Origin: Petunia secreta
Lineage: Eukaryota > Streptophyta > Magnoliopsida > Solanales > Solanaceae
DNA length: 64,000 bases
NCBI GenBank assembly: GCA_029990175.1
Contig: JARKIP010000033.1
Span: 19,327,001-19,391,000, forward strand
Direction of reading: 5' to 3'
Within the stretch, counting starts at the first letter, position 1; each line of letters begins with the position of its first letter. Made by a program: the position numbers and the translations under genes. Below the pieces are notes generated by a model. It made no database searches and had not been told where the DNA came from. It saw nothing but the letters and a program-made list of their open reading frames with translations. Of this stretch, positions 1 through 12,469 are shown in pieces.

Positions 1-1310
1 TAGTTGATGAAATGGAAGGGAAAGAGGAACCCCTTGGTGTGAGTAGGTATGCTCTAAAGAAGGGGAGTGGAGTGCTTGATCCTACTTGTAGGGTGGGCTA
101 TTCGACTCACTCCACTCCACATGTTGATCACACCTCGAGGATAGGTTGGTGTGTTGATCTTGAGCTTAAGGTTCAAGGGGATTTTGGTAGCTTGATCTTG
201 CATTTCCCATCTCCCCATGACCTCTTTGCTCATTATCTTGTTGAGTGCATGTTGATCTTTAACCAAGTGCTTATGGTTCTCTTTGGAGACTTGATATTCA
301 TGATTGTTATTGACGCTTGGTTATATCACAAGAGTGTGTTTTCCACACTTCTTGCACTAACCTACTTTCAAAGTGGGACGTTTGCTTGTTTTTGCTTGTC
401 GTTGCTTGTAGGTTCTAAGCTCCATGCTAAGGCGGGGAAGATCTTGGAAGAAGCCTATGCCAAAGTGACGATCAAGAAGGACAAAGGAGGAGATTCTTGG
501 CCACCCCGAAGAGTTGATAGAGCCATGAGAGACCAAGCCTTGATTTCGAGGACGAAATCTTCTCAAGAAGGGGAGGATGATAAGACCCAAATCGAGCAAC
601 CATCCAAAAGCACTATCCAAGGCCAAGGAAGAGCACTTCAAGGTCATGCATTGGGACGCCATGGAAAGAAGAGCATCCGAGACACATTTCGAAGTGTTTC
701 AAGAAGCTTCAGGAAGAGGCGGACCGCCTACGGATTGAGGCGGACCGCCTAAAAGAAGATGACTCTCGGGACTTTTGGAGGCGGACCAAGGAGGCGGACC
801 GCCTAGGCAAGCTGAGGCGGAGCGCCTCCCCCAGAGGCGGAGCGCCTCCCTCTGTTCAACTTTGACGGGAATTTGACTTTAATTGCTTTGTAATTCCCAC
901 TATGCCCCTACGTGGCTTATGTCTTTAGAACCTATTTTAAGGGTACTTTAGGCCTTTCCTTATGTCTTGAGTGAGGCCTATAAATACTCCATAGCTTAGC
1001 ATTATTCATTAGCTAGTTTTGATATTATGATGAATGATTGATTGTCAATGACAATGTTCAAGAGTGGATTCTCTTTGAATGAAAACCCTTTGAGACGGTT
1101 TGAGTTTACTAGTGGATTCTAGTTGAACCCCAAACCACCCCCGATCATTCTATTTGCGAGCCCCAGGTGCGGCTCGAGGGTAGTTGCATAGCGTAGGTGA
1201 TCCTTGACATCCACCCGGGGTGTATCGGAACTAGTTCTCCGGTGCTACTTGGGTCTTTGTTCGAGCCTCGTCTCGTTTTCTATCTTTTTATCTTTTCCGC
1301 GTTTTTGATT
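1..1310 (+). mobile_element. 3' end of a Ty3/gypsy-like retrotransposon (ORF remnant plus probable LTR)
   Basis: An open frame at 12-752 (246 aa) ends in a segment with SRTKSSQEGEDD, which resembles the C-terminal tail of plant Ty3/gypsy polyproteins. The rest of that frame is not recognisable, so it is probably out of frame with the original protein over part of its length. Downstream, a TATAAATA box at 979-986 in a GC-moderate, terminator-like context (to about 1310) has the look of an LTR promoter. I could not find a second LTR or a target-site duplication, so both ends are uncertain and the element must begin left of the window. Confidence 0.45.
717..850. repeat. Short interspersed repeat of an AGGCGGACCGCCT near-palindrome
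   Basis: Copies start near 717, 737, 779, 791, 814 and 833. The last two read GGCGGAGCGCCTCCC. Each unit is close to a perfect inverted repeat (GGCGG and CCGCC arms). The block lies at the 3' end of the gypsy-like ORF and encodes repeated R/A/D/L residues if translated. Confidence 0.7.
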
Positions 1311-1363
1311 CTTATCAGTTGTATATTTTGAAAGGAAAAACGAATACAATTAAAATTTTAAAA

Positions 1364-1492
1364 GTGGGGCGGGGCGGAGCGGGTTGATGCGGGGCGGGGT
1401 GGGGCGGGTTTTTAAAAATATAAACTGCTATGCGGGGCGGGGCGGGGCTGGTTGGATCTGAACCCGCGTGTTGGTTAACCCGCCCCGCTGCC
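1364..1492. repeat. GGGGCGGGGC-type GC-rich block with G-quadruplex potential
   Basis: Runs of GGGGCGGGG occur at about 1366-1412 and 1432-1448. A complementary CCCGCCCCGC stretch follows at about 1479-1489, so the block can also fold back on itself. The + strand holds well over four G-runs of three or more within 50 bases, which satisfies the usual quadruplex pattern. It sits in otherwise AT-rich sequence. Its origin is unknown. Confidence 0.7.
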
Positions 1493-3340
1493 TCCCTAGT
1501 GGCACCACCATGATGACGCCTGAAACCAGGCGATAGTCCACCTCCAGGTATGGTTTTTCTCTCTCCTACTCAATTCCATTCATCCCCTGCCTAATTCCCA
1601 TAAAATACACTGTCGCACCACTACCTTTCACCATGGACGTCGATCACATTCCAACCATTCACCCCCAGTCGCGTCATCGCTCAGGTAATTCGCCTTCTCC
1701 TATCTCTCCTTCTTGCTCGATATTTCTGCCCCTGTCACAAAATCCCATCCCCTGAACTCCCACTATTCCCCTCTATTGAATCTGATCATCTGGTGAACTT
1801 CTTGTTTGATGATTGGTGAATATATGGTGGTTGTATGCTGGTTGCTTTTGTTGAAAATTGAGGGAAGGCTGATGTACCCAAAGTAGTAAAATTCTGATAA
1901 GAGTTTCTGCGCATTTCAACTGTTCGACATAATGTCTCAATGGCTCATTGAAGTGATTCAGCCCCTATTTAAGGGGCTCGACCAGCGGTAGCATCAGTAT
2001 GCCTCGCCAATGTGTTCGTTTCAACTTGCGATACTTCGTTCTGATTTCTGTTTGGAGCTTACCTTGTAAACTGATCTATGCTTTGATGTTGATACATTCC
2101 CTGTCTCAAATCGGCTATTCTGAGTTCTGTGTTGAAATGATCTGCTGAACTGATGAGTTGTTCCAATAGATTTTTCTTTACTGAATTGTCTGATTATCAC
2201 TCCTTTAACCAGAATGTGAAATTGATTTAAGTAGCTTGCATGAGTTGTGTCCTTTATTGTGATAGTTTCTTCTAGTAAATTGTTGTCTGCCTCAAATAAG
2301 AGTGTGCATATGTGCTTGTTGAATCTAAATTGAGAATGTTGGCTTGTGTTTGAAATTGAATTGTGTTATCTGTCATGGTGTAGCTATGTTTGGAATTGAT
2401 TTTAAATGAAGTAAGGAGGTGCCTGAGTATTAGTTCTTTGGTTTGGTCTGTGAGCTTTATAGTAATTATCTAGAATGCACTCTAAGTTGTTATAGTGCCT
2501 CTCTCTGATAAATGACTGTCCTGATTGTCTGGACTGAGGTAAATCATGTCGGGGAGCAATTCTAATAGGTTGTGCAGTTATAGAAATGAATACATGTAGT
2601 CCTCTGATTGTTATTGCTTGCATAGTGCAGAATATATATAGTGACTGAAGTTCAATGGTTTGATTGCTGCATGTTCTTTATCTGTGCTACTGTAGTTAAT
2701 CAAGAATCTGCGTCATTAACTTGGGTGATATGGTCGAGTGCAAATGCTGTTTTAGCTGGAATGGAAATTAGTGTGAGTGTTTCTCCATGTGAGATTGTTG
2801 AGCAGATTGTTTTAGACATTTGTTTTGTCAGCTGGAATGAAGGAACTTGTTGTAGGAGAATTACTTGGGCATGCTGCTACAGTCCATGAAAGATCTTGGG
2901 CTGAAATAAATTGTTCAATCTTATACTAGTGAGTTTGTTAATGTGAAGCTTTGTGCCTGCCTCCTTTTCTGTCGTGACAGAGTTGTTGGAGTTGGCAGGG
3001 AAATGAACTTTGCAAAGTGCTAATCTTTATCGATTGTGAACATCTCTTTCACATAATAGTGTCTGATGCATTAATCTATCAGCTTGTACTTCTCTTTGCA
3101 TTTTATTATCATTCTTTAGGTACTTTTCGATGCAAAATGGCTTTTAGAGCATCTGGAACAATTCAAGCAGAGGGGGTTAAGTCATGGAAAAATTGAGTCG
3201 ATGAAGACATGACTCAATAGAAGAGCAAGGATTGGAACTTCAAACCTTCTCAAGCACATGGAAATTGGACAGTAAACTCAAAGAATCCAAGGAGCAGAAA
3301 GTAACAAAGCAGTTCCTTAAAGACACATCTTTTCAGTGAG
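1493..3340. other. No identifiable gene; possible 5' part of a captured or dead gene
   Basis: A short ATG-led stretch at 1633-1684 is followed by a GTAATT that could act as a splice donor. A T-rich tract ending in an AG near 3119 could act as acceptor. The open stretches here are short and match no family I know. The long, T-rich, stop-rich middle looks like intron or 5'-leader DNA. I see no TIRs or LTRs at the edges. Confidence 0.2.
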
Positions 3341-5332
3341 CCCCTCAAACTTTGCTTTTTAATGTTTAGTTCCCTTGAGGGCAAGACAATATTTTAAGTT
3401 GGGAGGAGGAGCTTAATTGTTTTGGGATGATATTATTTCTTAATTGTGAATGATGTTATTTGATTTGATAACTTTGGTAGAATTGATCTTTCTTGTTTTA
3501 GGAATATTAAACTTCTTTATTAGTGATAGTTTTGTTTTGTTTGAATTTTAATTTATTATTGTATCATGTTTAGTTAAAAAAAATGAAAAAAAAAGAGAAA
3601 AAACTTTCAAAAACAAAAAGTACTCTCATGAACTACGCTTGGGATGTTGCTTCTTTTTATTTGATTCACCTTTGTGTGATACGTAGGCATCTTACTTGGG
3701 TGCGAAAGCCTCATTTGGGTTCGAACAACTCTTTTCATTGTAAATACCGTTTTTGTACAAAAATTTTGAAATAACCTCTTTGGTTTTTCTTTGCCACGGT
3801 TCTTTTCCAAGGAAGTAATTGTTTTGAATCGGGCATCATTAGGACTAGTTTAGTAGTTAGTTGTAAATAATGATGATTAGTTATGGATTTTTACTTCTTA
3901 GCCAACTTTTGGCATGTTTGGTACTACCACTATTTAATCCTTGTCATGTGAGCTTGTTTTGAAAAATGGATAGCAAATTGAGTTGGTGGATTGTGCTATG
4001 ATCTTTCAATTCAGCTTTTGGCTCTTTTGTTCACTAACTATCTCTCATTAGGCTATGAGTAAACTTTGGATGCTTAATTTTGCCTTTGATTGGGACTTGA
4101 ATACACTTTTCTTCCTTGCTTCGCTTGTGCCATGTGTGTGTGAGGTTAGATGGTGGGTTCACATGTTGAATTGTGGTCTAGAACTTGCCTGGCTTGTGCT
4201 CAAGATGAAATTTGAGTTGTGCCGAACTTGGAAATGATTTTAGGCTTTCTTTTGGAGTTCTTTTTGAGCCTCTTCATATACCATTGCTTTAAAAATATCA
4301 TTATCTTTCCCTTTTGAACCTACTAGCCGTTCATTTGGTAACCCGGTGTGTGATTAATCCATTGGTGGTTGAAAGTAAAGTTGAGATCCCTTAGAACGAA
4401 ATGTCTTCATAGAGGCTAAATGCCTAAGTTTGGGGGAGTCCATTGGATGTGTCATGTACTAAGAAGCCTAATGAATTTGCTAAGTAACCAAAAAAAAAAA
4501 ATTGATTGAGATTGAGAAAAAGATTGAGAAAAATGAAAAAAAAATAAAATAAAATAAACAAAGTGCATAAAACTAGTCTACCTTACCTTTGTAAATAGTA
4601 AGGTTAGACTAAGTGAAGAAAGAAGAAGGCTGTAGGCTTCTTAGACATTGAAAAACACAAAAAATAAAGTGGAAGAATAAATAAAAGGGATTGAAGGGTG
4701 AAAGGAGGTGAAAGAAGGATGGAATGAAATGTATATATGTTGGTAAGGTGGTTAGTAGTCACTATATTTCCAAATTACCATACCTAGCCCCGAGCTTTTA
4801 TTACAAGCCTAATCAAGTCCTAATTGATCTAATGTTTGGTGCTTCTCCATTAGTGGAGAGTTACAATATGGGCAAGTCTACGGCACTTTCACTCAACTCG
4901 TGAACATTCTTTGGAGAGTGAGTGAATTCTCCCTATCATTGATCCCAATTTGTGTTGACATTGCATTCTTGTATTTGGGATACTCTCTTGAGTGGTGAGG
5001 GCACTTGTGAAGTTGAGTTGAGGACTTGTGTTTCACTTTTCAATTGAGGTGATCAAAGCAAAGAAGTAAACTCTTGTGACGAAGAGGTTAACTTTGAAAA
5101 TCTTGTGTCATGGCATGTATGCCTTCTTTGATGTTTTGTATATATGAAAGTTACACTCACATGACTTGGCTTAATTGTTGGTACCAACCAATGCCATTTG
5201 TTGTTGAATTTAAAAGAGTTTTTTTTTTGACTTGTTGTGTTTAGTAGAAAATGTTTTTGAATAGACGAATTGCAACTTCGATTCTAATGAAGTGTGCTTT
5301 GCTTGAGGACAAGCAATATTTTAAGTTTGGGG
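3341..5332 (+). mobile_element. Degraded 3' non-coding part of gypsy-type retrotransposon(s)
   Basis: The sequence is AT-rich and has no long ORF. Three phrases typical of the region just upstream of the 3' LTR in plant gypsy elements recur: a 'gagggcaagacaatatttt' phrase at about 3376, 'taagtttgggggagt' at about 4426, and 'gaggacaagcaatatttt' followed by a TTTGGGGG polypurine run at about 5306-5333. The recurrence suggests at least two related element tails or an internal duplication. A-rich low-complexity DNA lies at 4491-4560. Confidence 0.4.
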
Positions 5333-6600
5333 GTGTGATGTATGGCTAAAATACCACACATTACATACTTATGCTTGAGCTTTTGTTGTGTTAAATTAAT
5401 GAAATAAGTGCACTTATCATGGTTTTGTTGTATTTTGTAGGTTGAATATGTTGGATAAGAGTGATAAAAGAAACAAGTCAAAATGAAGTCTAGTTGTAGA
5501 AAAAGAAGAAAAGTGGCTAGTCTGTCAAAAATGCAGCAGAAAAGTGGCTATGCGTGAAATAATGACAGCTCAGCGGTGATAAAGTGGCTATAGGGTAAAC
5601 TTTTGGTAACAGGGTGGCTATGGCATGAAAAATCAGAATTTCTTCATTTTAACCTAGGGAGAATTATGGAAAATGATTGTATTTCATTTTGGCAACACAT
5701 AAATAGTTTGTAGCTTTCATTTGTACATATCTTTTGGCCAATTCTCCAATTTTGGGAGTCAAGATCCATCAACCAAACACCTAGAAAGTGAAGATTTGGA
5801 GCAACCCATTGAGAATTTCTTGATTCTTTGTACTCCTTTCTTTATTTTCTTGCTTTGTATTGCATATATTTGGTGTTATTGGTGTTGTTGAAGACTTGAT
5901 TTTGTGAATAGATTTCATGACTATTTGTATTGTTAAATGGTATGATTTTGGACATGAATATATGAATGAAGCATGACTAGGAATTTATATTTATGAGTTT
6001 TGTTTATCTAGCTTCTATTCTTGTGGTTGTCTGACTTTTGTGCTCATGACACTTAAGTTACATGTCTACTTTGCTAATTAAAGACTCGGGAGAGATTAGT
6101 TAGCATAGAATAGTGAAGCTAACGAGTATTTGGGTTGATCGGCTATTTCATAGACTAATTCATCTAAAAGAAGGTACGCTCGGAAGAGGTCTTCTTTCCT
6201 CGGGTAATGAGTAGTGCTTTATAAGCTCAACCATGGCTTTGACGAGCACCGTTGAGGCAAATCCCTTCTAGGCCAGACGGATTGTAGGGATTACATTAGA
6301 ACGAATCTGCCATAATATATAAACCCCGTGCTATAATTACATCCTAGGCTCAAAACATGTCTTCCTTAGTTGTGAGAAGTCATTGATCACCTTTACTTGC
6401 TTTCCTAGAGTAGTTTTTAGTTGTTAATATCATTCCATCACCTTGTTATCCTAGTTTGGCTTAGTCAAATAGGTTTAGTTCCTCTACTACTTTGATCGCA
6501 TCACTTTGTTCCTTATGGATTCGACCCCGACTCCTAGTTGGGTAAATTGTATTGCGATGATCGTTCATACCTCAAACCGAGGTGTGTGTTGAGCGTTGTC
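5333..6600 (+). repeat. Probable LTR of a gypsy-type retrotransposon
   Basis: It begins directly after the polypurine tract TTTGGGGG with a TG dinucleotide. Near 6515-6545 it contains the phrase 'ggattcgaccccgactcc', which is common near the 3' end of LTRs of one group of large plant gypsy elements. No protein-coding frame longer than about 65 codons is present. The right boundary is set only by the start of the tandem repeat and is approximate. No partner LTR lies in the window. Confidence 0.4.
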
Positions 6601-6604
6601 ACAT

Positions 6605-7235
6605 GGAACTTATATTGCTAGAATCTACTCGTTTAGGACTTTCCATTGATATATTATCCATTAAAAACGGATTTAAAACGAATAAGATATGATATTTTGA
6701 AGTTATGCTGAAAATTGAGACCGTTTTTAAGAAAAACTGCGTTCAGTAATTTAATTTCTGCTTATTATTGGTTGAGAATTATAATGTGTGGTATATATTT
6801 TTAGAATCTACTTGTTTATAGCTTTCGATTAATAAATTATAGATTGAAAACGGATTTAAACGAGTAAGATATATTTTTGGAAAGTATGCTGAGACCGTTT
6901 TTTCTGAAAATCTGTGTTTGTAATTTGATGTCTGCAACTTACTCATTAAGAACTAAAATTCGAGACATATATTTTCAGAATTTGCTCGTTTAGGGCTATC
7001 CGTTAATATATTATACATTGAAAACGGATTTAAATCGAGTAAGATATGGTTTTTTGAATTTATGCTGAAAATTGTGACAGTTTTATGAAAAATTGCATTG
7101 TGTAATTTGATTTCTGAAAATTACTGGTTTAGAATTAAAATATGGGTTACATATTTTCATAATCTACTCGTTACAGGCTTTTCGTTGATATATTATTTTA
7201 TATTAAATTGATTTAAAACGAGTGAGTTATGATGG
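6605..7235. repeat. Satellite-like tandem repeat, about 180-bp period, ~3.5 copies
   Basis: The phrase 'gaatctactcgtttaggact' and relatives recur at 6621, 6804, 6978 and about 7160, so spacings are roughly 183, 174 and 182 bp. Each unit also repeats 'attgaaaacggatttaaa' followed by 'gagtaagatat', and a 'tgctgaaaattg' block. Copies are clearly diverged from each other. The period is in the usual range of plant satellites, but the array here is short. Confidence 0.85.
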
Positions 7236-8257
7236 GTTGAAGTTCAGCCTATAAATTATTTTTTTCGAATGACTTCCTGATAGCCACACCATTATAATGG
7301 TATATGACCCTTAAATATAATCTTCTACGAGTAATTGTGGCATATGTTGTCACATTTAATGATATTTCCATTCTTATTGTTTCATTGTTTCTATTTCAGA
7401 GATGGCTGGACAGGGACAAGCTCGAAGTACTCCAAGTGGGAGTTCCCAAAATCGAGCAAGAGGACAACGTAGAAGAGTACGTCGCCGTATGACATATTCC
7501 CAAGAATCTAGTTATGTGTTTGAAATTAGGTTGTTCGTATTACTGGGTCATGATATTTGGGGTTTCGAGCAAATTTTCACTTGTGGATATTGAATTGCTT
7601 GAATCAATTTAGGATGGTTGATTCATTGCATCGCACCTGGTCTTGTGTTAATTTTATGCCGGTTATTTAGCTTATAGTAGACATGATTAATTTTGTGATG
7701 TAAAGATGTTTTGATGTAGGAGACACTCATATATAGTTTAGTTTATCAGAAACTAGTCAAATTACCGGCACTTTGCGCGGTCATAGAAAAATGACTGAAT
7801 AGTTATTGTTATAAAATTTACAGTAGTAAAGATTAACTTTCGCTAATCAAGTAATCTAATAGATAGAAATATATTTGTAAAGACATGGATAACCTGTATA
7901 GCTAAAAAAGAAAATCAACATAATTTTATGCTTAACGTTAAAATAAATATATATTATTATTAAAACTAATGAGAACACTTTTTTCTCAAACTTTATACAT
8001 AGTCTAGCCACCAAAAAATGAAAAAGACTTATCACACTGATAAAACACTTCTCATCCATTTTTTAGCGTTAATATTTATAGGTGGCAAAAACCTACTCTC
8101 AGCGCAATAACAAAAACTTTAAAAGGAAAAGCAAAGATGAAGAAGATATAACTATAAAAAGAAAGCCACGAACACTTCATTTAAAAGAATACATGATCGA
8201 ATGAATGAGATGTAAAAACACAAGAAAGCAATTAGTGAAATGCAAAAAAAAACCTAA
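7236..8257. other. AT-rich spacer; one possible small exon, otherwise nothing recognised
   Basis: At about 7386-7402 a T-rich tract ends in CAG, followed by an ATG at 7402 and a basic, Gln/Arg/Ser-rich frame (MAGQGQARSTPSG...) open to 7593. It could be a first coding exon of a lost gene or chance. The rest, to the copia LTR at 8258, is AT-rich and contains no ORF or terminal repeats I can support. Confidence 0.25.
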
Positions 8258-8569
8258 TGTTATAAATTCATTTATTGGTATAGATGACCACTACTCACCA
8301 TTATTCAATTGTAACATATGGTTTACTATCCCACTTTCTCCTACTTAATTCCTCCCCACTAAGTGACCACTAATTCCTTATTAAGTCACTACTTAGTTCT
8401 TGTAACATTTGGGTTGATTTGTAACCTATGTATTTGTATCCTATAAATAGAGCACATTTGGCTCTATGGATGACACACTTGAAATACTTGGAGAATAATA
8501 CATGTTCTTCCTTCTCCTCTCATATATTTTATCTTGTTCTTGCACTACTTTACTATTAGTTTTATAACA
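8258..8569 (+). repeat. 5' LTR of the copia element
   Basis: 312 bp, TG...CA ends, with a promoter-like TATAAATA at 8442-8449. It pairs with 13695-14006 at the same length. Confidence 0.95.
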
Positions 8570-8587
8570 CGTTATCAGCATGAAGAG
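8570..8587 (+). promoter_or_regulatory. Primer-binding-site region
   Basis: CGTTATCAGCATGAAG follows the LTR directly. A 'TTATCAGCACGA'-type motif in this position is common to one group of plant copia elements. The exact tRNA is not assigned. Confidence 0.6.
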
Positions 8588-9906
8588 CCTCTAATTCAAT
8601 CCTCATCATGATTAGATGAGCCTCATTCAACACATCAGGTAAGTTACCTTGTCTCATAAGGCATTAGTGCAAAATAATAGTACCTCTCACATGAAGGTTT
8701 TCCTTCAACAAACTTGTATAATACAATTACTTTGAATAAGCTCTCCCCACTGACATTACTTTGAGATTTACTAATGTCTATATATTAAGATGGTTATTTG
8801 AGTGCTAGACTTGAGGGTGAGATTTGATGTTCCGGTAAGAACCATCTTTGACAATTGAATTAAGAATAAAAGATGAGTTGGCTGCCATAATTTATGGTAA
8901 GGTTTCTTACAATTTCTTTGAACCACATTAGCACTTGTGCCATCAGTTGAAAAATGTCCATTTTATTGAGCATTTATCTTGTTCAAGGCTTGATAAAACT
9001 TTTGAATAACATATTTTTCATACGTCGTTTAATTTTGTCCACATAGTATTTTGTTCATTTTTTTACGTTGGTGGTTTCATTGTTTCATTGTCATATCTTA
9101 GTTAAATAAATATTTACCTCTTTCCACTTCTTAATAAAGCAATACTGTGTTATGTTGATGTCCTTTTAAATATTTCAAGACATTGGATAAAATGAGACAC
9201 AAAAGTGGATACTCACGGTACTGCTAATTTTTGTTTTAGCACTCTACTATATACGAGTGTGGCACTAATATTTATTTTAAGGTATATTTATGTGGTTTGA
9301 AAAGGTAAATATAAAATTGGGAATCATATTTTTCCTAACTGGTATATTTGTCTATATTTTATATGACCTTGCACTTCTTACCAGGTCAAAATTGATGGAT
9401 TTTGAATATGCCATATCTCACATTTTTAGCTATTTAGCTTATGAATTCACATGACTTAAGTCTAATAGACTGCCTATTATTTAGATTTAAGTGATAAAAT
9501 AATAATACAATACTCGTATTCAGAATAACCAATATTGCACTAGATGCATTTAAAGTCTTTTAAGGTATGTTGATTGACTCAATCAAATGCAGTAACCTAT
9601 AATATATGATGAATGGTTATGTTAACATTTTAGACATTATTTGGTACTATCTAATGCTCGACTTTTATGGTAACATTCTACCAGCACACTTTCGCATAAT
9701 AAGCCATTTATTGAGGTACAAACGATGAGTAAGAGCCTCATCGGATCATTGAGGATAAAATGTTTGGATTCGGGTCTCAACATACTATGGCCTGAATCAG
9801 CTTTATATTGGTTAAGGATATTGGGTTTAAGTCCCAATGCATCATATTGATGACATACGATGACTGAGGCAAAATTATATGACTTATAAGCCCGTTCTAT
9901 GGATAT

Positions 9907-10255
9907 GCTCCATTAATAGAGGTGAATGCGGGAGCAATATATGCTCAATTCCCTAAGATGAATGTGGGAGCAAAACAAGCTCCATTCCATAAGGTGAATG
10001 TGGGAGCACAACATAATACTAACAAGCTCCATTCCATAAGGTGAATGTGGGAGCACAACATAATACTCCATTCTCAGATGTGAATGTAGTAGCAATACAT
10101 AATATGCCTGAAAGAAGGCAATTATCATTATGTCTTAAAGAAGACACAACATAATATGCTTGAAAGAAGGCAAAATGTCTTTATGTCTGAAAGAAGACAC
10201 AATATTTTATGTCTGAAAGAAGGCAAATAATTTTATGTCTAAAAGACGATAAAAT
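9907..10255 (+). repeat. Two consecutive tandem arrays inside the degraded gag region
   Basis: First array, 9907-10100: units begin 'gctccattccataaggtgaatgtgggagca', at 9907, 9943, 9979, 10026 and (diverged) ~10067, with 36-47 bp spacing. Second array, about 10107-10255: units of ~25 bp alternate 'ctgaaagaaggcaa' and 'ctgaaagaagacaca'. The arrays lie upstream of the gag zinc knuckle. Confidence 0.8.
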
Positions 10256-10619
10256 AATTACTATCATAGAGACCATGGATGTGGACGTGGCAAGGGATGA
10301 AAAAATAGTTATCATTGTGAAATAAATAAGAGAACAATAAAGATTCTCAAAAAGTAACCATTCAAATGATAAATATAATAATGCCTTCAATGTATCATAT
10401 GAGCATGAGGCAAGTCCAGATGATTATGGTCCATTCCTTGCAGTGAATGAGACAATTCATAAAAAAAATTATGAATATAGACCCATTCACCGAAGTGAAT
10501 GTGGCAATATGTAATAAAATATCAAAACTCGCCTCCACAAGAGGTTCGAGAAAGATTAATACGGATGTGCCCATGCGTGGTTGATAAAGTACCACAACTC
10601 ACCTCTAGAAGAGGTTCGA

Positions 10620-10745
10620 ATATAATGAATCTATCATTTATTGTGGCATGAATGGTCATTGCTCACGTACCAATCGTACCAATAAAATTACACAAGAGCA
10701 AGTAAAGCAAGAAGTTGATCTTGCATGTAATGATTTGACCATGAG
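10620..10745 (+). pseudogene. Remnant of copia gag zinc knuckle
   Basis: One frame reads YCGMNGHCSRTNRT followed by a basic segment. This resembles the CxxCGxxGHxxxxC zinc knuckle of copia gag with the first and last Cys altered. A 'RGCGRGK'-like basic patch at about 10265-10290 precedes it, as usual for this gag type. No intact frame surrounds it. Confidence 0.6.
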
Positions 10746-11234
10746 AATAATTATATGATTTTCTCCTTGAAAGAAATTCACCATATGGATGGTGTCATGA
10801 AATATATAGTAGTATAAAATTAATTGAGAGCTTTGGAAAAGCCAATTTATTACTACCTGGAGGAATATGAAATTGATGAAATATTTACTGTAGTACGTCT
10901 CAAAGAAACTTGTTAAGTTTCAAATACATTCGCCAAAATAGGTATAAAATTGAGACTATAAACATGTGAAGAATTAATATCTTCATATTACTACAGTCAT
11001 AGCGGGTAAGATATTTTATATAATAAAAGGTCACCCGTCTCTTCCTCCAATTTGTACTACATAGATATGAGAATGTCGGGTGAGATATATGTGCTTAAAA
11101 ATTAAAAAGCTCCCTGCCTTTTCCTCCAATTTGTACTACACAATATATAAGTGTGGTGGAATCATATACATGCCACAATAGTTTATTGAGACAAAGCTCG
11201 TGCTATAGGAAACCAGAAGTTTACTAGATGAATA

Positions 11235-11960
11235 AATTTATGAGTTGGCATGACCGGTTTGATCATCCCGGTTAAAATATGATACGCAAAATATATAAAC
11301 GAGAATTCACATGCGTATATACTAAAGAATCAGGATTCTTCAAGAATTCTCTTTGTGCTGCTTGTTCTCAAGATAAATAAATTATTCGACCAACTAAATT
11401 TGGGATCAGGATCCCCGCACTTCTGGAATATATAAAAGGTGAATATAGGCTCGTTCACCTGCCATGTGGACCATATAATTATTATAAATAGATGCATCTA
11501 TGATAAGGTCACATGTGTGTTTTATTACAAACCCGCAATGATACATGTGAGGTTAAGTATTTGCTCAAATAAATCTTATTATGAGCATATTTCCAGATTA
11601 TGCAATCAAGACAAGTTATCTTGATAATGTTGGCAAGCAAGTTTAGCAGATTCATATATTGAAAGCCTCCAATTGCTAAACCATGCATATGAGAACAATG
11701 CTACCTAAATCAGGTATGAGGTATGGTATATCCATAAAGCAGCACTTGTGCACGACATGCCACAAAATAAATTCCCCCTCATAATTGGTTCAGGGTCGGG
11801 AACCAAATATTTTCCATCTAATAATTTTAATGTGCGGTATATTATCAATTGCTCCACCGCAACGCACAAAGATGGATCTCATATATGGTTGGGAACGAAT
11901 GTTAGTTTGGCTAACATTAGGGGGAGAAATTAAAGCAGCTGAGGAATAAATAAATTAAAC
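11235..11960 (+). pseudogene. Degraded copia GAG-pre-integrase/integrase
   Basis: At about 11248 the translation WHDRFDHPG corresponds to the conserved WHxRLGHPG of the pre-integrase zinc region. It is followed by a segment with SLCAACSQDK matching the CxxC part. Further integrase core fragments can be followed through several frame changes to about 11960. Stops and frameshifts occur every few dozen codons, so no function is possible. Confidence 0.65.
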
Positions 11961-12469
11961 TATCATTTGATTATGATCCTCATATAAAGATAATGCAAGC
12001 CACTGGCAGACGCATTACTGACCCAAAGAAAAATATTATATTCCAGCTGCTAATGCTCCTGATGTCCTGGTGAGACAATCTATTTATGTCAATGAGTCTA
12101 AGGCACGCCTGAAGCGTGATGGACCACTCAGTTCCAAAAGATAAATCCTTGAAAAAGGAAAGGAGCAAATGATTATGATGGTGAAATAAGGAGGCAGGGC
12201 TCTAAAATAGCCCACGACATAACACTTCATAAAACCTTATCAGGAGAGGTTTAGGTACCTGAAAATTTATGAATATGAAGAGATCTCAATATGTTATGTC
12301 GGATTGGGAACCGAGATATGAAATTATCGTCGACGATATCTTACATATATTAGAAAGCTCAATTTTTATATGGTTATGAGGATCTTGAGCTTAAGTCTGT
12401 TTGAAATACAGACATGAAATTACTGGCCAAAATAGAAAAATGCATTCAAGAAAAAATTGATTTCACTTG

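Noticed and set aside
2641..2889. 82-codon ORF in the 1.5-3.3 kb region
   Set aside because: Cys/Trp-rich chance frame without an upstream signal; opened at a GTG rather than in a gene context.
7760..7790. 'accggcactttgcgcggt' as a possible Helitron or other transposon end
   Set aside because: Only half of a hairpin is present, with no CTRR terminus or TC start nearby.
9900..10260. CRISPR-like array
   Set aside because: Units are contiguous diverged tandem repeats without unique spacers, inside a eukaryotic retrotransposon.
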